Assembly: GCF_004208415.1 (NCBI RefSeq)
Contig: NZ_CP035758.1
Location: 3,658,001 to 3,722,000 of the forward strand
Source: Ktedonosporobacter rubrisoli
GTDB lineage: Bacteria; Chloroflexota; Ktedonobacteria; Ktedonobacterales; Ktedonobacteraceae
Direction of reading: 5' to 3'
DNA: 64,000 nt
Shown here: piece after piece, positions 53,398 through 62,469 of the stretch
Layout of the letters: each line of letters opens with the position of its first letter
How positions within the stretch are numbered: the stretch's first letter is position 1
The notes under the pieces: model-generated
What the model saw: the letters and a program-made list of their open reading frames with translations, nothing else
What the model was told of the DNA's origin: nothing
Database searches by the model: none
Translations under genes and position numbers: made by a program

Positions 53398-54312
53398 CTA
53401 TGGGATTTCTTGCTTCAGCTCGTGTAACACAGTTCGCATCAACACATTTGCCGCCGCGGAGAGAGTTCCCAAACGTCGTTGCACCAGAGCAAACACAAAT
53501 TCTTCCTTAAGATCTGCAAGTGGTAAGGCTACGACTTCAGCTCGCTGGCTTGACCTGATCATCGAAGGAGGTACAAAAGTGGCCCCTATGCCCAATCTGA
53601 CAAAAGCCAGGACGCCCTCAAGCATGTCTACTTCGGCTACGGCCTGTAGAGGGAGGTTCCGCTGGGCAAATACGCGCTCGATCACTCGCCGCGCGCCAAA
53701 ACCTTCTCGTAAGAGTACCAACGGCTCGCGGGCCACATCCTTAAGGAGCAAAGGCATAGCTACTCTCTGCGAAACGAGAGGATGATGAGGAGCAACCAGC
53801 ATATGCAATTGGTCGCGAAATATATCTCGCACGACCAATGTGGCCGGCGGCTTACCGCGATCAAAGGTCATACCAACAACAGCGAAATCCAATTGCTGGT
53901 TTTCGACAAGCTGCAAAAGCTCATCTGTGCCACGTATACAAACCTGGAGGCGGATTTGTGGAAAACGCTGTTGAAAACTTACAAAGATCTGCGGAAGCCG
54001 CTCTGTCCCAAAGCCTTCAATACAACCCACGCGTACGAGTCCGCGCGCACCCGCGTGCAACTCTACCATTGCCTGCTGTCCCTGTTGCAGGGCTTCCAGG
54101 GCCTGCCTGGCATAGATTACAAACTCCTGGCCGGCTTCGGTCAGCTGGACGCGCTTCTTAACCCGCTTGAAAAGCTCGACTCCCAGATCGGCCTCCAGTG
54201 CAGCTATCTGCCGACTCAGTACTGGTTGAGCGACTGAACACAGCTCAGCCGCCCGACGAAAATTGAGCGTTTGAGCTGCGGCCAAAAAATAGGTGAGCTT
54301 GGGGATCTCCAT
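53398..54312 (-). CDS. LysR-type transcriptional regulator
   Basis: A 304-residue LysR-type regulator. The N-terminal winged HTH is PKLTYFLAAAQTLNFRRAAE followed by CSVAQPVLSRQIAALEADLG, and the effector-binding domain follows (GLVRVGCIEGFGTERLPQIF and onward). It is divergent from ilvD, and a LysR-type site lies in the intergenic region, so it probably controls ilvD or itself. The permease/PLP unit lies downstream on the same strand about 250 bases away. A copy of its 3' end remains at 50140-50245. Confidence 0.93.
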   Translation of the reverse strand: MEIPKLTYFLAAAQTLNFRRAAELCSVAQPVLSRQIAALEADLGVELFKRVKKRVQLTEAGQEFVIYARQALEALQQGQQAMVELHAGARGLVRVGCIEGFGTERLPQIFVSFQQRFPQIRLQVCIRGTDELLQLVENQQLDFAVVGMTFDRGKPPATLVVRDIFRDQLHMLVAPHHPLVSQRVAMPLLLKDVAREPLVLLREGFGARRVIERVFAQRNLPLQAVAEVDMLEGVLAFVRLGIGATFVPPSMIRSSQRAEVVALPLADLKEEFVFALVQRRLGTLSAAANVLMRTVLHELKQEIP

Positions 54313-54361
54313 ACTAACCTTCCTAATAATACAGATTACAAAGAACTTTCTTTGCCAGGCC

Positions 54362-54392
54362 TGATAGTGATACCTTCAGGGTATCATTATCG
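54362..54392. promoter_or_regulatory. LysR-type operator between LysR and ilvD
   Basis: The dyad GATACC-ttcag-GGTATC within a longer imperfect repeat contains ATAC-N7-GTAT and thus the T-N11-A pattern of LysR binding sites. It is 50 bases before the LysR start and 15 bases before the -35 box of ilvD, a usual position for an activator site. Confidence 0.65.
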
Positions 54393-54406
54393 CATCAAAA
54401 AAAGTA

Positions 54407-54436
54407 TTGGACAAATCAACTACCGCTCACTATACT
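54407..54436 (+). promoter_or_regulatory. Candidate promoter for ilvD
   Basis: TTGGAC (54407-54412), an 18-base spacer and TATACT (54431-54436), with the LysR site directly upstream. The -35 box is weak, as expected where an activator is needed. Confidence 0.5.
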
Positions 54437-54535
54437 CAAAACAAGCTTACTATCTTAGACAGTATTTAAACTCTATTAACCATACAAAAAGGGCTGTCTG
54501 GAAAACGTCATACTGTTTCAGTAAGTAAAGGAGAA

Positions 54536-56221
54536 ATGATGCGTTCAGATCAGATCAAGTTGGGCTTTGAGCGCGCGCCACACCGGGGCTTGCTCCGTGC
54601 AACCGGCGTGGTAGGCGAGCACGATTTTAAGAAGCCATTTATCGCTGTTTGCAATTCCTATGTCGATATTGTGCCCGGGCATGTCCATTTACAGGCATTT
54701 GGCAAACTGGTCAAAGATGCCATTCGCGCTGCTGGTGGTGTACCTTTCGAATTCAATACCATCGGGGTTGATGATGGCATCACTATGGGGCATATTGGTA
54801 TGAAATATTCGCTACCAAGCCGCGAACTGATCGCCGACTGCATTGAGACGATGATCGAAGCCCATCGTTTTGATGGCATGGTCTGTATTCCCAATTGTGA
54901 TAAAATTGTGCCCGGCATGCTGCTTGCAGCCATGCGCCTGGATATCCCTACCATTTTTGTCAGTGGTGGTCCTATGGCCGCCGGAAAGCTGGCTGATGGG
55001 CGTAGCGTCGATCTAACCAGCATTTTTGAAGGGGTGGGAGCTTACAAAGCTGGCTCAATCAATGCTCAACAACTTCATGAGCTTGAGCTGAATGGCTGCC
55101 CTTCCTGCGGCTCTTGCTCTGGTATGTTTACGGCAAATTCAATGAATTGCTTGATGGAGGCTCTTGGCCTGGCTCTCCCCGGTAATGGATCGCGCCTGGC
55201 CACCTCACAGGAGCGTCAATTTCTCGCCCAGGCGGCCGGACAACAGGTCCTCAAGTTGATAGAAAGCAACCTTACCCCGCGCCAGATCGTCAATGAAGAG
55301 AGTATCGATAATGCTTTTGCCCTGGATATGGCTATGGGCGGCTCAAGCAATACAGTTCTCCACACGCTAGCTCTGGCTCATGAAGGCAATATCGATTATT
55401 CCTTAGAGCGTATCAACACTATTGCCGAGCGCACACCTCAATTGTGCAAGCTTAGCCCTGCCGGGCGCTGGCACATGGAAGATGTCGATCGGGCGGGAGG
55501 CATCAGCGCTATTCTCAAAGAGCTTTCCCGTAAGCCAGGAGCCCTCAACCTGAATCGCCCTACCGTCACCCAGAAAACGCTAGGCGAAAACATTGCTAAA
55601 GCTAGCATCCAGGACCATGAAGTCATCCACTCCCTTGAGCATGCTTATAGCGAACATGGTAGCCTGGCTGTACTCTTTGGGAATCTTGCTCCCTCTGGCG
55701 CGGTGGTAAAGGTTGGAGCTGTCGCGCCGAGTATGCAACGGCATAGTGGTCCAGCTCGCATCTATAACTCACAAGAGGAGGCCTGCGCTGCTATTCTCAA
55801 TGGCAAAGTACAGCCAGGCGACGTGGTAGTAATTCGCTACGAAGGCCCAAGGGGAGGACCCGGCATGCAGGAGATGCTGGCACCTACCGCCAACCTTATG
55901 GGCATGGGGTTGGGTGAAAAGGTGGCCCTGATTACTGATGGTCGCTTCTCCGGCGCAACGCGGGGCGCATGTATCGGTCATATCTCGCCAGAAGCGGCGG
56001 CCGGCGGTCCAATTGCTGCGCTGATAGATGGAGATACTATTCATATCGATATGTTCGAGCGTCGTTTGGCCGTCGATCTGACGGAACAAGAAATACTGCA
56101 ACGTCTGGCAAATGTTAAGCCGCCCAAAGGTCGCGTGAAAAGCTCCTGGTTGCGGCGCTACGCAGCCTTTGTTACCTCGGCCGATACCGGGGCAGTCCTG
56201 GCAGATCCTGAGGATTGCTAA
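54536..56221 (+). CDS. ilvD: Dihydroxy-acid dehydratase
   Basis: Makes 2-oxo acids in valine, leucine and isoleucine synthesis. The 561-residue length is normal. Fe-S ligands are in CNSYVDIVPGHVHL, CIPNCDKIVPGMLLA and GCPSCGSCSGMFTANSM; the C-terminal half has TDGRFSGATRGACIGHISPE. An AAAGGAG precedes ATG 54536. It is divergent from the LysR gene at 53398. This may be a housekeeping enzyme under LysR control, or belong to sugar-acid breakdown, since relatives dehydrate sugar acids; the ilvD-like motifs favour the former. Confidence 0.93.
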   Translation: MMRSDQIKLGFERAPHRGLLRATGVVGEHDFKKPFIAVCNSYVDIVPGHVHLQAFGKLVKDAIRAAGGVPFEFNTIGVDDGITMGHIGMKYSLPSRELIADCIETMIEAHRFDGMVCIPNCDKIVPGMLLAAMRLDIPTIFVSGGPMAAGKLADGRSVDLTSIFEGVGAYKAGSINAQQLHELELNGCPSCGSCSGMFTANSMNCLMEALGLALPGNGSRLATSQERQFLAQAAGQQVLKLIESNLTPRQIVNEESIDNAFALDMAMGGSSNTVLHTLALAHEGNIDYSLERINTIAERTPQLCKLSPAGRWHMEDVDRAGGISAILKELSRKPGALNLNRPTVTQKTLGENIAKASIQDHEVIHSLEHAYSEHGSLAVLFGNLAPSGAVVKVGAVAPSMQRHSGPARIYNSQEEACAAILNGKVQPGDVVVIRYEGPRGGPGMQEMLAPTANLMGMGLGEKVALITDGRFSGATRGACIGHISPEAAAGGPIAALIDGDTIHIDMFERRLAVDLTEQEILQRLANVKPPKGRVKSSWLRRYAAFVTSADTGAVLADPEDC

Positions 56222-56325
56222 ATGTCCACAGGCCAGGCTCAAGGCCTTCTCATGAGGCAATAGAAGCAGGAATACATCTAGCCGCGACAAGCCGCCATCA
56301 ATCCATTTCTGCTTCTCTACAATTT

Positions 56326-57291
56326 TCAGGGGACAGATGCAACTGATATGTGTCTGTCTTCTTTTTCGTCCTCCTCACCTCTACCATCTGCCTGACGCTC
56401 CTGGGATCTCAGCAACGTCTCCCGTGCTATTGTCAAGAAGGCCTGTAAGGCAGGTGACATCCACTTTTGCTTATGCCAGAGCATCTGGGTTACAAGGACT
56501 ATCTGCTCTCCTGCCCAGGGAAGAATTGCTAGCTTGCTCTGCTCCCGCTCCGCAGCAATTGCCACTTCAGGTAACATGGCAACGCCTATACCTACCATCA
56601 CACATTGTTTAATTGCTTCAACACTATCAAACTCAAGTGTGCTTAGCGGCTGAATACCTGCTGCACGTAACAGGTGCTGAAGATGTAGCCTGTAAGGACA
56701 ACCTGCCTCGGCAAATAGCACAGTTTCTTGCTCTAAGTCTCCAGGCAAGATAGCTGTTCGCTGGGCAAGTGGATGATGAGGCGAAGCAATAAGTTGTATA
56801 GTTTCTGAGATCAGGGGTTCAACCTGCAGCATGCTATCGCTAACTGGCTCTTCCATGACAAAGACCAGATCCACACTCCCATCTCTCACAGCCCGCCTCA
56901 ATTCCTCACACGGCATAGGATTGAAAAGCAAGCGCACCTGGGGATAAGTCGTACGAAATTTATGGAGCACGTCTGGCAGGCGGTAAGTGCAAAGGGTCTC
57001 TGGCGCTCCTATCGTCAGCGTGCCAATCAGTTTATGATCATCGGTGATAGCAAGACGCGCCTCTTCAGCTATGTGTAGCATCTGCTTTGCATAGGGCAAC
57101 AGGCGCGTCCCTGCATCCGTCAATACTACTCTCCTACCCAGACGATCAAAAAGGCAAACGCCAAACTCTTCTTCAAGTGCCTGTATCTGAGCTGAAACTG
57201 TAGACTGAACATAGTTAAGGCGCGCGGCAGTTTGATGAAAATTCAAAGTAGTTGCCAGAACGTAAAATGTTGTAAGTTGTCGCAGATCCAT
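56326..57291 (-). CDS. LysR-type transcriptional regulator
   Basis: A 321-residue LysR-type regulator. Start set at ATG 57291 because AAGGAGGG lies just upstream; the longer frame lacks it. The HTH is MDLRQLTTFYVLATTLNFHQ followed by NYVQSTVSAQIQALEEEFGV. It is divergent from the aminotransferase gene at 57506 and likely controls it. The stop lies 104 bases beyond the ilvD stop on the other strand (convergent). Confidence 0.93.
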   Translation of the reverse strand: MDLRQLTTFYVLATTLNFHQTAARLNYVQSTVSAQIQALEEEFGVCLFDRLGRRVVLTDAGTRLLPYAKQMLHIAEEARLAITDDHKLIGTLTIGAPETLCTYRLPDVLHKFRTTYPQVRLLFNPMPCEELRRAVRDGSVDLVFVMEEPVSDSMLQVEPLISETIQLIASPHHPLAQRTAILPGDLEQETVLFAEAGCPYRLHLQHLLRAAGIQPLSTLEFDSVEAIKQCVMVGIGVAMLPEVAIAAEREQSKLAILPWAGEQIVLVTQMLWHKQKWMSPALQAFLTIARETLLRSQERQADGRGEEDEKEDRHISVASVP

Positions 57292-57339
57292 TATCCCTCC
57301 TTGATCGAATAAGTCAATCACTCTGATCACAAACAATCG

Positions 57340-57369
57340 TTAGACATGATTATATTTTGCACCTATAAT
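57340..57369 (+). promoter_or_regulatory. Promoter for the aminotransferase gene
   Basis: TTAGAC (57340-57345), an 18-base spacer and a perfect TATAAT (57364-57369) between the divergent LysR and aminotransferase genes. ATTATA about nine bases before the -10 box forms a dyad with it. Confidence 0.55.
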
Positions 57370-57505
57370 AGGGACAAGTTATCAAGAAAACAGTAAAGAG
57401 TTAATGCCCGGTTCAAGTAGTATCTCTCTATTTCTATGTGTGCTGGCTGCCTGATTATTTGCCGCGGCAATAGAAGTTCCAAATGAGAGCTTGGGAGAAT
57501 AAGGT

Positions 57506-58630
57506 ATGAAAGTTTCACCCTTCCGTTTAGAGCGTTTCTTCGATCGTTTCGAATTTGGCGTCCCCTATCTACTAAGCAGCTCCGACTGCGAATCCTTATC
57601 GATTCGTGATATTCTCAGCTTCGATCCGCCATCACAAGAACGCTTCCTCAATCACTGGCTCGGTTATACCGAAAGCCGGGGCAATCCAGAGCTGCGCCAG
57701 GAGATTGCCAGGCTCTACAACGGTGTCGAAGCTCACGAGATTCTTGTGCATGCGGGAGCAGAGGAGGCTATCTTCACCTTTATGTATGCGGCTCTCGAAC
57801 CTGGTGATCATGTTATCGTCCACACACCTTGCTATCAATCTTTACTTGAGCTACCTCTCAGCCTGGGTTGTGAGGTGACATCCTGGCCTACCTGTCAGGA
57901 GGATAATTGGGAACTGGATATTGCTTTCTTGCGTACGCATATAAAAAGCAATACCAGGGCCATTATTATCAACTGCCCTCACAATCCGACCGGGTACTTG
58001 CTCAGCCGGGAAGCTCAAGCCGAGATCATCGAGATTGCACGCTCTCAGCAATGCTGGCTCTTCTCTGATGAGGTATATCGAGGTTTGGAATATGATCCGA
58101 GCTATCGCCTGCCGGCCGCTTGCGAGCTCTATGAGAAAGCTATCTCTTTGGGCGTAATGTCAAAGATATATGGCCTGGCAGGCTTACGTATTGGCTGGAT
58201 TGCTACGCGCGATCATGCTCTCTATCAGCGTATAGCTCAGTCTAAGGATTATACGACGATTTGTAATAGCGCTCCCAGCGAATTTCTGGCACTTACAGCT
58301 CTACGTCATGGTGAGCAGATCGTCGAGCGTAATAAAGCTCTCATACTGAGTAATCTGCAATTGCTGCGCACATTTCTAGAGGGCAATCGCGCGATTTTTA
58401 GCTGGTATGAGCCTCATGTGGGCCCTATTATGTTCCCAGAGTTGCATATTCCCCAGGATATCGAAGCTTTTTGCGTTGAGGCAGCTCAAAAACAGGGCGT
58501 GATGCTTCTGCCAGGCACTGTCTTCACGGAAGGGGGTAAACATGTTCGTCTCGGCTATGGTCGAAAGAATTTTCCAGAGGCCCTGGCCCGCTTTGCGGAC
58601 TACCTGCAGCATATAGGTTTAAATCAATAA
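57506..58630 (+). CDS. Aminotransferase class I/II (PLP-dependent)
   Basis: A 374-residue fold-type I aminotransferase. The cofactor motif is NCPHNPTGYLLSREAQAEII, the Asp-x-x-Tyr motif is FSDEVYRGLEYDPS and the Schiff-base lysine is in VMSKIYGLAGLRIGWIA. The substrate is not evident; some relatives handle arginine- or basic amino-acid derivatives. Divergent from the LysR gene at 56326, which probably regulates it. The S66 peptidase is convergent and a terminator hairpin lies between them. Confidence 0.9.
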   Translation: MKVSPFRLERFFDRFEFGVPYLLSSSDCESLSIRDILSFDPPSQERFLNHWLGYTESRGNPELRQEIARLYNGVEAHEILVHAGAEEAIFTFMYAALEPGDHVIVHTPCYQSLLELPLSLGCEVTSWPTCQEDNWELDIAFLRTHIKSNTRAIIINCPHNPTGYLLSREAQAEIIEIARSQQCWLFSDEVYRGLEYDPSYRLPAACELYEKAISLGVMSKIYGLAGLRIGWIATRDHALYQRIAQSKDYTTICNSAPSEFLALTALRHGEQIVERNKALILSNLQLLRTFLEGNRAIFSWYEPHVGPIMFPELHIPQDIEAFCVEAAQKQGVMLLPGTVFTEGGKHVRLGYGRKNFPEALARFADYLQHIGLNQ

Positions 58631-58707
58631 AAGGGCTGCACGCAGGCTAGTACAGTAAGCATATCTCTGTTTGCCTGTTAAAGGGCTGCATCAGTAGCAG
58701 TTTCTCT

Positions 58708-58748
58708 GAAGAGCTCATCTATCCCGCTGGAGCCTCAATGAGCTCTTC
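58708..58748. terminator. Bidirectional hairpin between aminotransferase and S66 genes
   Basis: Perfect 11-base arms GAAGAGCTCAT and ATGAGCTCTTC around a 19-base loop, between two convergent genes about 80 and 40 bases from their stops. Confidence 0.6.
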
Positions 58749-58785
58749 ATCTACCAATCACTTTGCGGCGGAGCATATTGTCTGG

Positions 58786-59841
58786 CTAATATTCGACAAA
58801 GATGCGCTTTTGCAGCGCGTCGATCTTTACATAGCCACCATGAGGAATTATCAATTGTGGATCGGTATGTCCAAAATCGAGATTGAAGACTGTTAGCAGG
58901 TCCGGGTGATATTCGCGCAAAGCCTGGCGGATCGCCTCTTCTTGTTCATTGATATACTGCTCCTTCTCTTCAGGAGATCGACGGCATTCAAAAGACCAGG
59001 CTGGAGGATGGCCAACCAGAAGAGCAGAAAACTGCTGCAGTAAGCCACGCTCGCCCATACCCATCAACACACGATAGACATATGTCGCTGGAGGCATTTC
59101 TTCTGAGGTCTCTAACAAGAGGATCTTACCTTCATAGTTTTCATTAGCCTGGATATAGCGGCTGGCGCGCAAATTATAGTCAAGGATCTCAAGGCATCCT
59201 CCCCAGGTTACGCCCTCAACAATTTTCTCCCCATTAAGCCATCGCCAGCCAGTATTAGGGTACATTTTCGGCTGCTTGCTCAGCAGATCATCGCTTCCCC
59301 AGTCGATAAGCTCATCAGTATAATTTGGGGCAGGCTCAATTTCATAAAGCCCACGCTCGAAAAGCGCCCTTTTTAAGTACGTACGAGTATAGGGGTGCAT
59401 GGCTCCAGCCCGTCCCCAATGCACCATGATTGAGCCACCGTAGTAAGAGGTAATACCCAGATTCCACAGAAAGATATGCAAATTGGTATTATCGCTATAG
59501 CCAAAAAAAGGCTTGGGGTTGGCCCGAATAAGTTCAGCATCCAGATACTTCAGCAGCTTGATCTGATCATCTCCTCCAATAGAGCAAATGATTGCCTTGA
59601 TCTCTGGATCGGCAAAGGCTGCATGCACGTCGCGTGCACGCTCAACAAGTGGCGAATTCATCTTGCGCGTCGTGGGGTACTCTATAGGCTCTAGCTGAAA
59701 TTCTTCGCGTAGGCGCCGCAGGCCAAGTTCATAGACGACTGGATAAATCTCAGGCAATCCACTGGCCGGCGACAAAATAGCCACCCTATCTCCTGGATGT
59801 ACAGGAGCAGGATGCACAAAACGCATAGATTGCGCGCTCAT
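58786..59841 (-). CDS. S66-family peptidase (LD-carboxypeptidase/MccF-like)
   Basis: A 351-residue serine peptidase of family S66. The catalytic Ser is in FFGYSDNTNLHIFLW, after the oxyanion region ICSIGGDDQIKLL, with Glu in ILLLETSEEMPPA and His in FGHTDPQLIIPHGG. The group includes LD-carboxypeptidases of the cell wall and MccF-type proteins that give resistance to microcin C. The N-terminus (DRVAILSPASGLPEIY) fits both. There is no signal peptide. Its upstream neighbours do not tell which role; a MccF-type one is favoured by size and the lack of a signal. Confidence 0.88.
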   Translation of the reverse strand: MSAQSMRFVHPAPVHPGDRVAILSPASGLPEIYPVVYELGLRRLREEFQLEPIEYPTTRKMNSPLVERARDVHAAFADPEIKAIICSIGGDDQIKLLKYLDAELIRANPKPFFGYSDNTNLHIFLWNLGITSYYGGSIMVHWGRAGAMHPYTRTYLKRALFERGLYEIEPAPNYTDELIDWGSDDLLSKQPKMYPNTGWRWLNGEKIVEGVTWGGCLEILDYNLRASRYIQANENYEGKILLLETSEEMPPATYVYRVLMGMGERGLLQQFSALLVGHPPAWSFECRRSPEEKEQYINEQEEAIRQALREYHPDLLTVFNLDFGHTDPQLIIPHGGYVKIDALQKRIFVEY

Positions 59842-60057
59842 ACAGATTTATTCCTTCCAGTCGGTGCCAGTTTTCTCTTTGAGAGTCTGGCGTAATTTCT
59901 CGCGATACACATGGTGTAGTTGAGGTGAGATCTTTTCTTCACGAAAGCTGATTTAACCTGGGCGTCCATAGAGACGAATATTGCCCTTGCCCAAGCGCCC
60001 CGTAAAAAGCTTATAGCTCGGAAGGTTATTTCTAGCTATTTATCTTAGCAGAAAAAA

Positions 60058-60092
60058 GGAGCAAGGACAACTGCTTAGCTGTCTCCTGCTCC
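60058..60092 (-). terminator. Rho-independent terminator of the oxidoreductase fusion gene
   Basis: On the minus strand GGAGCAGGAGACA pairs imperfectly with TGTCCTTGCTCC and is followed by TTTTTT, about 40 bases beyond the stop at 60134. Confidence 0.7.
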
Positions 60093-60133
60093 CTTAGCTG
60101 GTAATGTGAGCAATTTTGCTCAGCTATTTAGCC

Positions 60134-62140
60134 TTAATCTTCTAGATTAAGCCAGCGCACCTCCTCGGGGGACAGTTCCAGGGTTAGGGCCGGAAAAGAT
60201 GTGCCTGTTTCCGTGAGCGTGCGTGGGCCAATCAGCGGGAACGTCGGAAATGGCTGACAGAGCACATATGCCAGAGCAATCGTGACTGGCAATACATTAT
60301 ATTTGCGCACCAATTCACGAGCCCGCTCCAGACGGCGAAAATTATCCTCGCTATGCCAGCAGCGTACTAGCTCAGCATCAGTAACATCACTGGAGCGAGC
60401 CTGGCCAACAAAGAAGCCCCGCGCCTGGCTCGACCAGGGGAATAGAGACATTCCCGTCTCTGTCAACCACTTACGCGATTCCGGATCAGAGGCCGCAATA
60501 CAGCCAGCCCAAACGGGCTCTATCATGCGCGCCAGGCTAAAGTTATTGCTCATCGCCACAAACCCTTTAAGGCCTCTTTCGCTTGCCCAACGATTTGCTT
60601 CAATGACTCTGGCAATTGACCAGTTCGAAGCGCCAAAGGCTCGCATACTCCCGGCTCGATAGTGCTGATTAAGCACATCGATGAATTCACCTGCTGGAAT
60701 CTCTGGATTATCGCGGTGCAGCATATAGAGGTCAACGTAATCGGTCTGCAAACGCTCAAGGCTCTCCCGGTGTTGCTGCGTTAGGGCTTCAGGATTGCAG
60801 TGTGGCGTGTGGGCCCCCTTATCAAGGATGACTACTTGCTCACGAACTCCGCGCTTGCTCACCCATTGGCCTAGCAGTTTCTCACAATGTCCGTTGCCGC
60901 CATAAATATATGCACTATCAAAGCAGTTCCCACCTCGTTCAAAAAAATCGTCGAACATTACTGCCGCATGGGACCATGTTCTCTGGTTATCAACGCCCAT
61001 CACCAGGCGTGATATAGGCTTATCAATGCCCGGCAGGCGCCCATATTTCATAATGCTTCCTGGACGCACCTTTAATGGCCGCTTGTGCAATGGCAGTTCC
61101 TGATCAGGGCCATCCGGCTCTTCGAGATCATAGACGGCTCCTAGAGCTGCCCGCCACTGATCTAACATACGCATATTATTCAAGGTATCCTGCCAGGACA
61201 TCTCAGGTGCTTGGCGCTCTTCAATATGGGCCGCTACGGTGTCGGCCTCATAGCTATAGAGGCCAAGATCACTATCTATCACAATCTCTTGCGCCTCAGT
61301 CTCTCCATTGCGCCTGAGAATAATTGCACTCTTCCCGGATTGACGATTAGGCGTCCAGGGATTTGGTACTAGCATTGAGCCTTCTGAGCCAAAGATGCTT
61401 ACAACATTTTCTCCATTAACCTGTACTCCTGTGAAAAGCTGCGCGACAATATCACCGGGGAAGGCAAGGGAAGCAATCGCATACTCATCGATCCGACTCG
61501 CCTCGCCAACATGTCCCACAGCCTCAAATGCGCTGGGCGCTACCACTCCCTGCCCTGTAGCCACTCCAGCTATCAAGCTAGCCATAGAGGTACAATAGCC
61601 TCCCACATCTAGAATCCCGCCACCGCCCAGGCGATTATTGAGTAAACGATGCTCCAGATCATTTCCTGTCTGAAAGCTAAAAGTGGCCTGTATAACGCGC
61701 ACCTGGCCAATAGCGCCCGAGCGAATCAGCTCTACCAGGCGCCTGGTCTGTGGATGGCAGCGGTACATATAGGCTTCCATCAAAAAGACATTGTGGCGCT
61801 GCGCAGCCTCAATCACGGCCATTGCCTGGGCATGATTGATCCCAATTGGTTTCTCACAAAGTATGTGCTTACCCGCCTCGGCAGCCTTAATTGCCCATTC
61901 AGCATGTAAGGTATGCGGCAAGGCAATATAGACGGCATCTACTTCGCTATCGCTTAGCAAGGCTTCATAACTACTATGCAGATGTGCAACATTCCATTGT
62001 GAAGCAAAGCGTTCGGCCGCGGCCTGCGAGCGGCTGCCAACTGCCACCAGCTTACCAGTTTTCGAGCCAGCCAGCCCCTGCGCAAAGACCCTGGCAATTG
62101 AGCCAGTGCCAAGAATTCCCCAGGCAAGTTTGTCTACCAT
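60134..62140 (-). CDS. Fusion of Gfo/Idh/MocA oxidoreductase and aldo-keto reductase
   Basis: A 668-residue protein with two full enzymes in one chain. Residues 1-330 are Gfo/Idh/MocA-type (dinucleotide motif WGILGTGSIARVFAQGL, then AVYIALPHTLHAEWAIKAAE and HILCEKPIGI). Residues about 365-668 are an aldo-keto reductase of the family tetrad: Asp and Tyr in FDSAYIYGGNGHCEKLL, Lys in VVILDKGAHTP and His in DLYMLHRDNP. Each half alone would be normal in length. Both kinds act on sugars or sugar derivatives, so the fusion could shuttle a sugar oxidation and reduction. The sugar ABC permease genes lie upstream in the same strand, about 330 bases away, which fits. Confidence 0.9.
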   Translation of the reverse strand: MVDKLAWGILGTGSIARVFAQGLAGSKTGKLVAVGSRSQAAAERFASQWNVAHLHSSYEALLSDSEVDAVYIALPHTLHAEWAIKAAEAGKHILCEKPIGINHAQAMAVIEAAQRHNVFLMEAYMYRCHPQTRRLVELIRSGAIGQVRVIQATFSFQTGNDLEHRLLNNRLGGGGILDVGGYCTSMASLIAGVATGQGVVAPSAFEAVGHVGEASRIDEYAIASLAFPGDIVAQLFTGVQVNGENVVSIFGSEGSMLVPNPWTPNRQSGKSAIILRRNGETEAQEIVIDSDLGLYSYEADTVAAHIEERQAPEMSWQDTLNNMRMLDQWRAALGAVYDLEEPDGPDQELPLHKRPLKVRPGSIMKYGRLPGIDKPISRLVMGVDNQRTWSHAAVMFDDFFERGGNCFDSAYIYGGNGHCEKLLGQWVSKRGVREQVVILDKGAHTPHCNPEALTQQHRESLERLQTDYVDLYMLHRDNPEIPAGEFIDVLNQHYRAGSMRAFGASNWSIARVIEANRWASERGLKGFVAMSNNFSLARMIEPVWAGCIAASDPESRKWLTETGMSLFPWSSQARGFFVGQARSSDVTDAELVRCWHSEDNFRRLERARELVRKYNVLPVTIALAYVLCQPFPTFPLIGPRTLTETGTSFPALTLELSPEEVRWLNLED

Positions 62141-62469
62141 GTTATCTCCCGCTAGATCAGGACCTTTCCTGATAATGACTGCTTTCCTATGCCCTAGAAG
62201 AATTATTTAATTTTATAAATCAATAATCACTTCTTAGAATCTGAAAAGCAAAAGAAAATATCTAACTATTTGAACGCATTACCCATCTAACTAAACAACG
62301 TTCTAACAATGTCTTTCCCATTTATGGCTATAAGAAATATCGCCGCTTATCTAATCTCCAGGCTCTGAAGCAGTGATCATCAGCTACTATCAGACCGGAT
62401 TCGCTTTTGACTCGGCCAGATCCTGGCACTAACCGGTTATCTGGCCGCTTCAATTATAGGAAACCCTTC
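62141..62469. other. Intergenic region before the ABC permease genes
   Basis: No gene is supported. The region contains the upstream sequences of the fusion gene on the minus strand and a hairpin at 62413-62447. Confidence 0.5.
62413..62447 (-). terminator. Hairpin beyond the ABC permease genes
   Basis: Perfect 9-base arms CGGCCAGAT and ATCTGGCCG with a 17-base loop, 23 bases after the stop of the permease gene on the minus strand. Only a weak T run follows. Confidence 0.5.
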
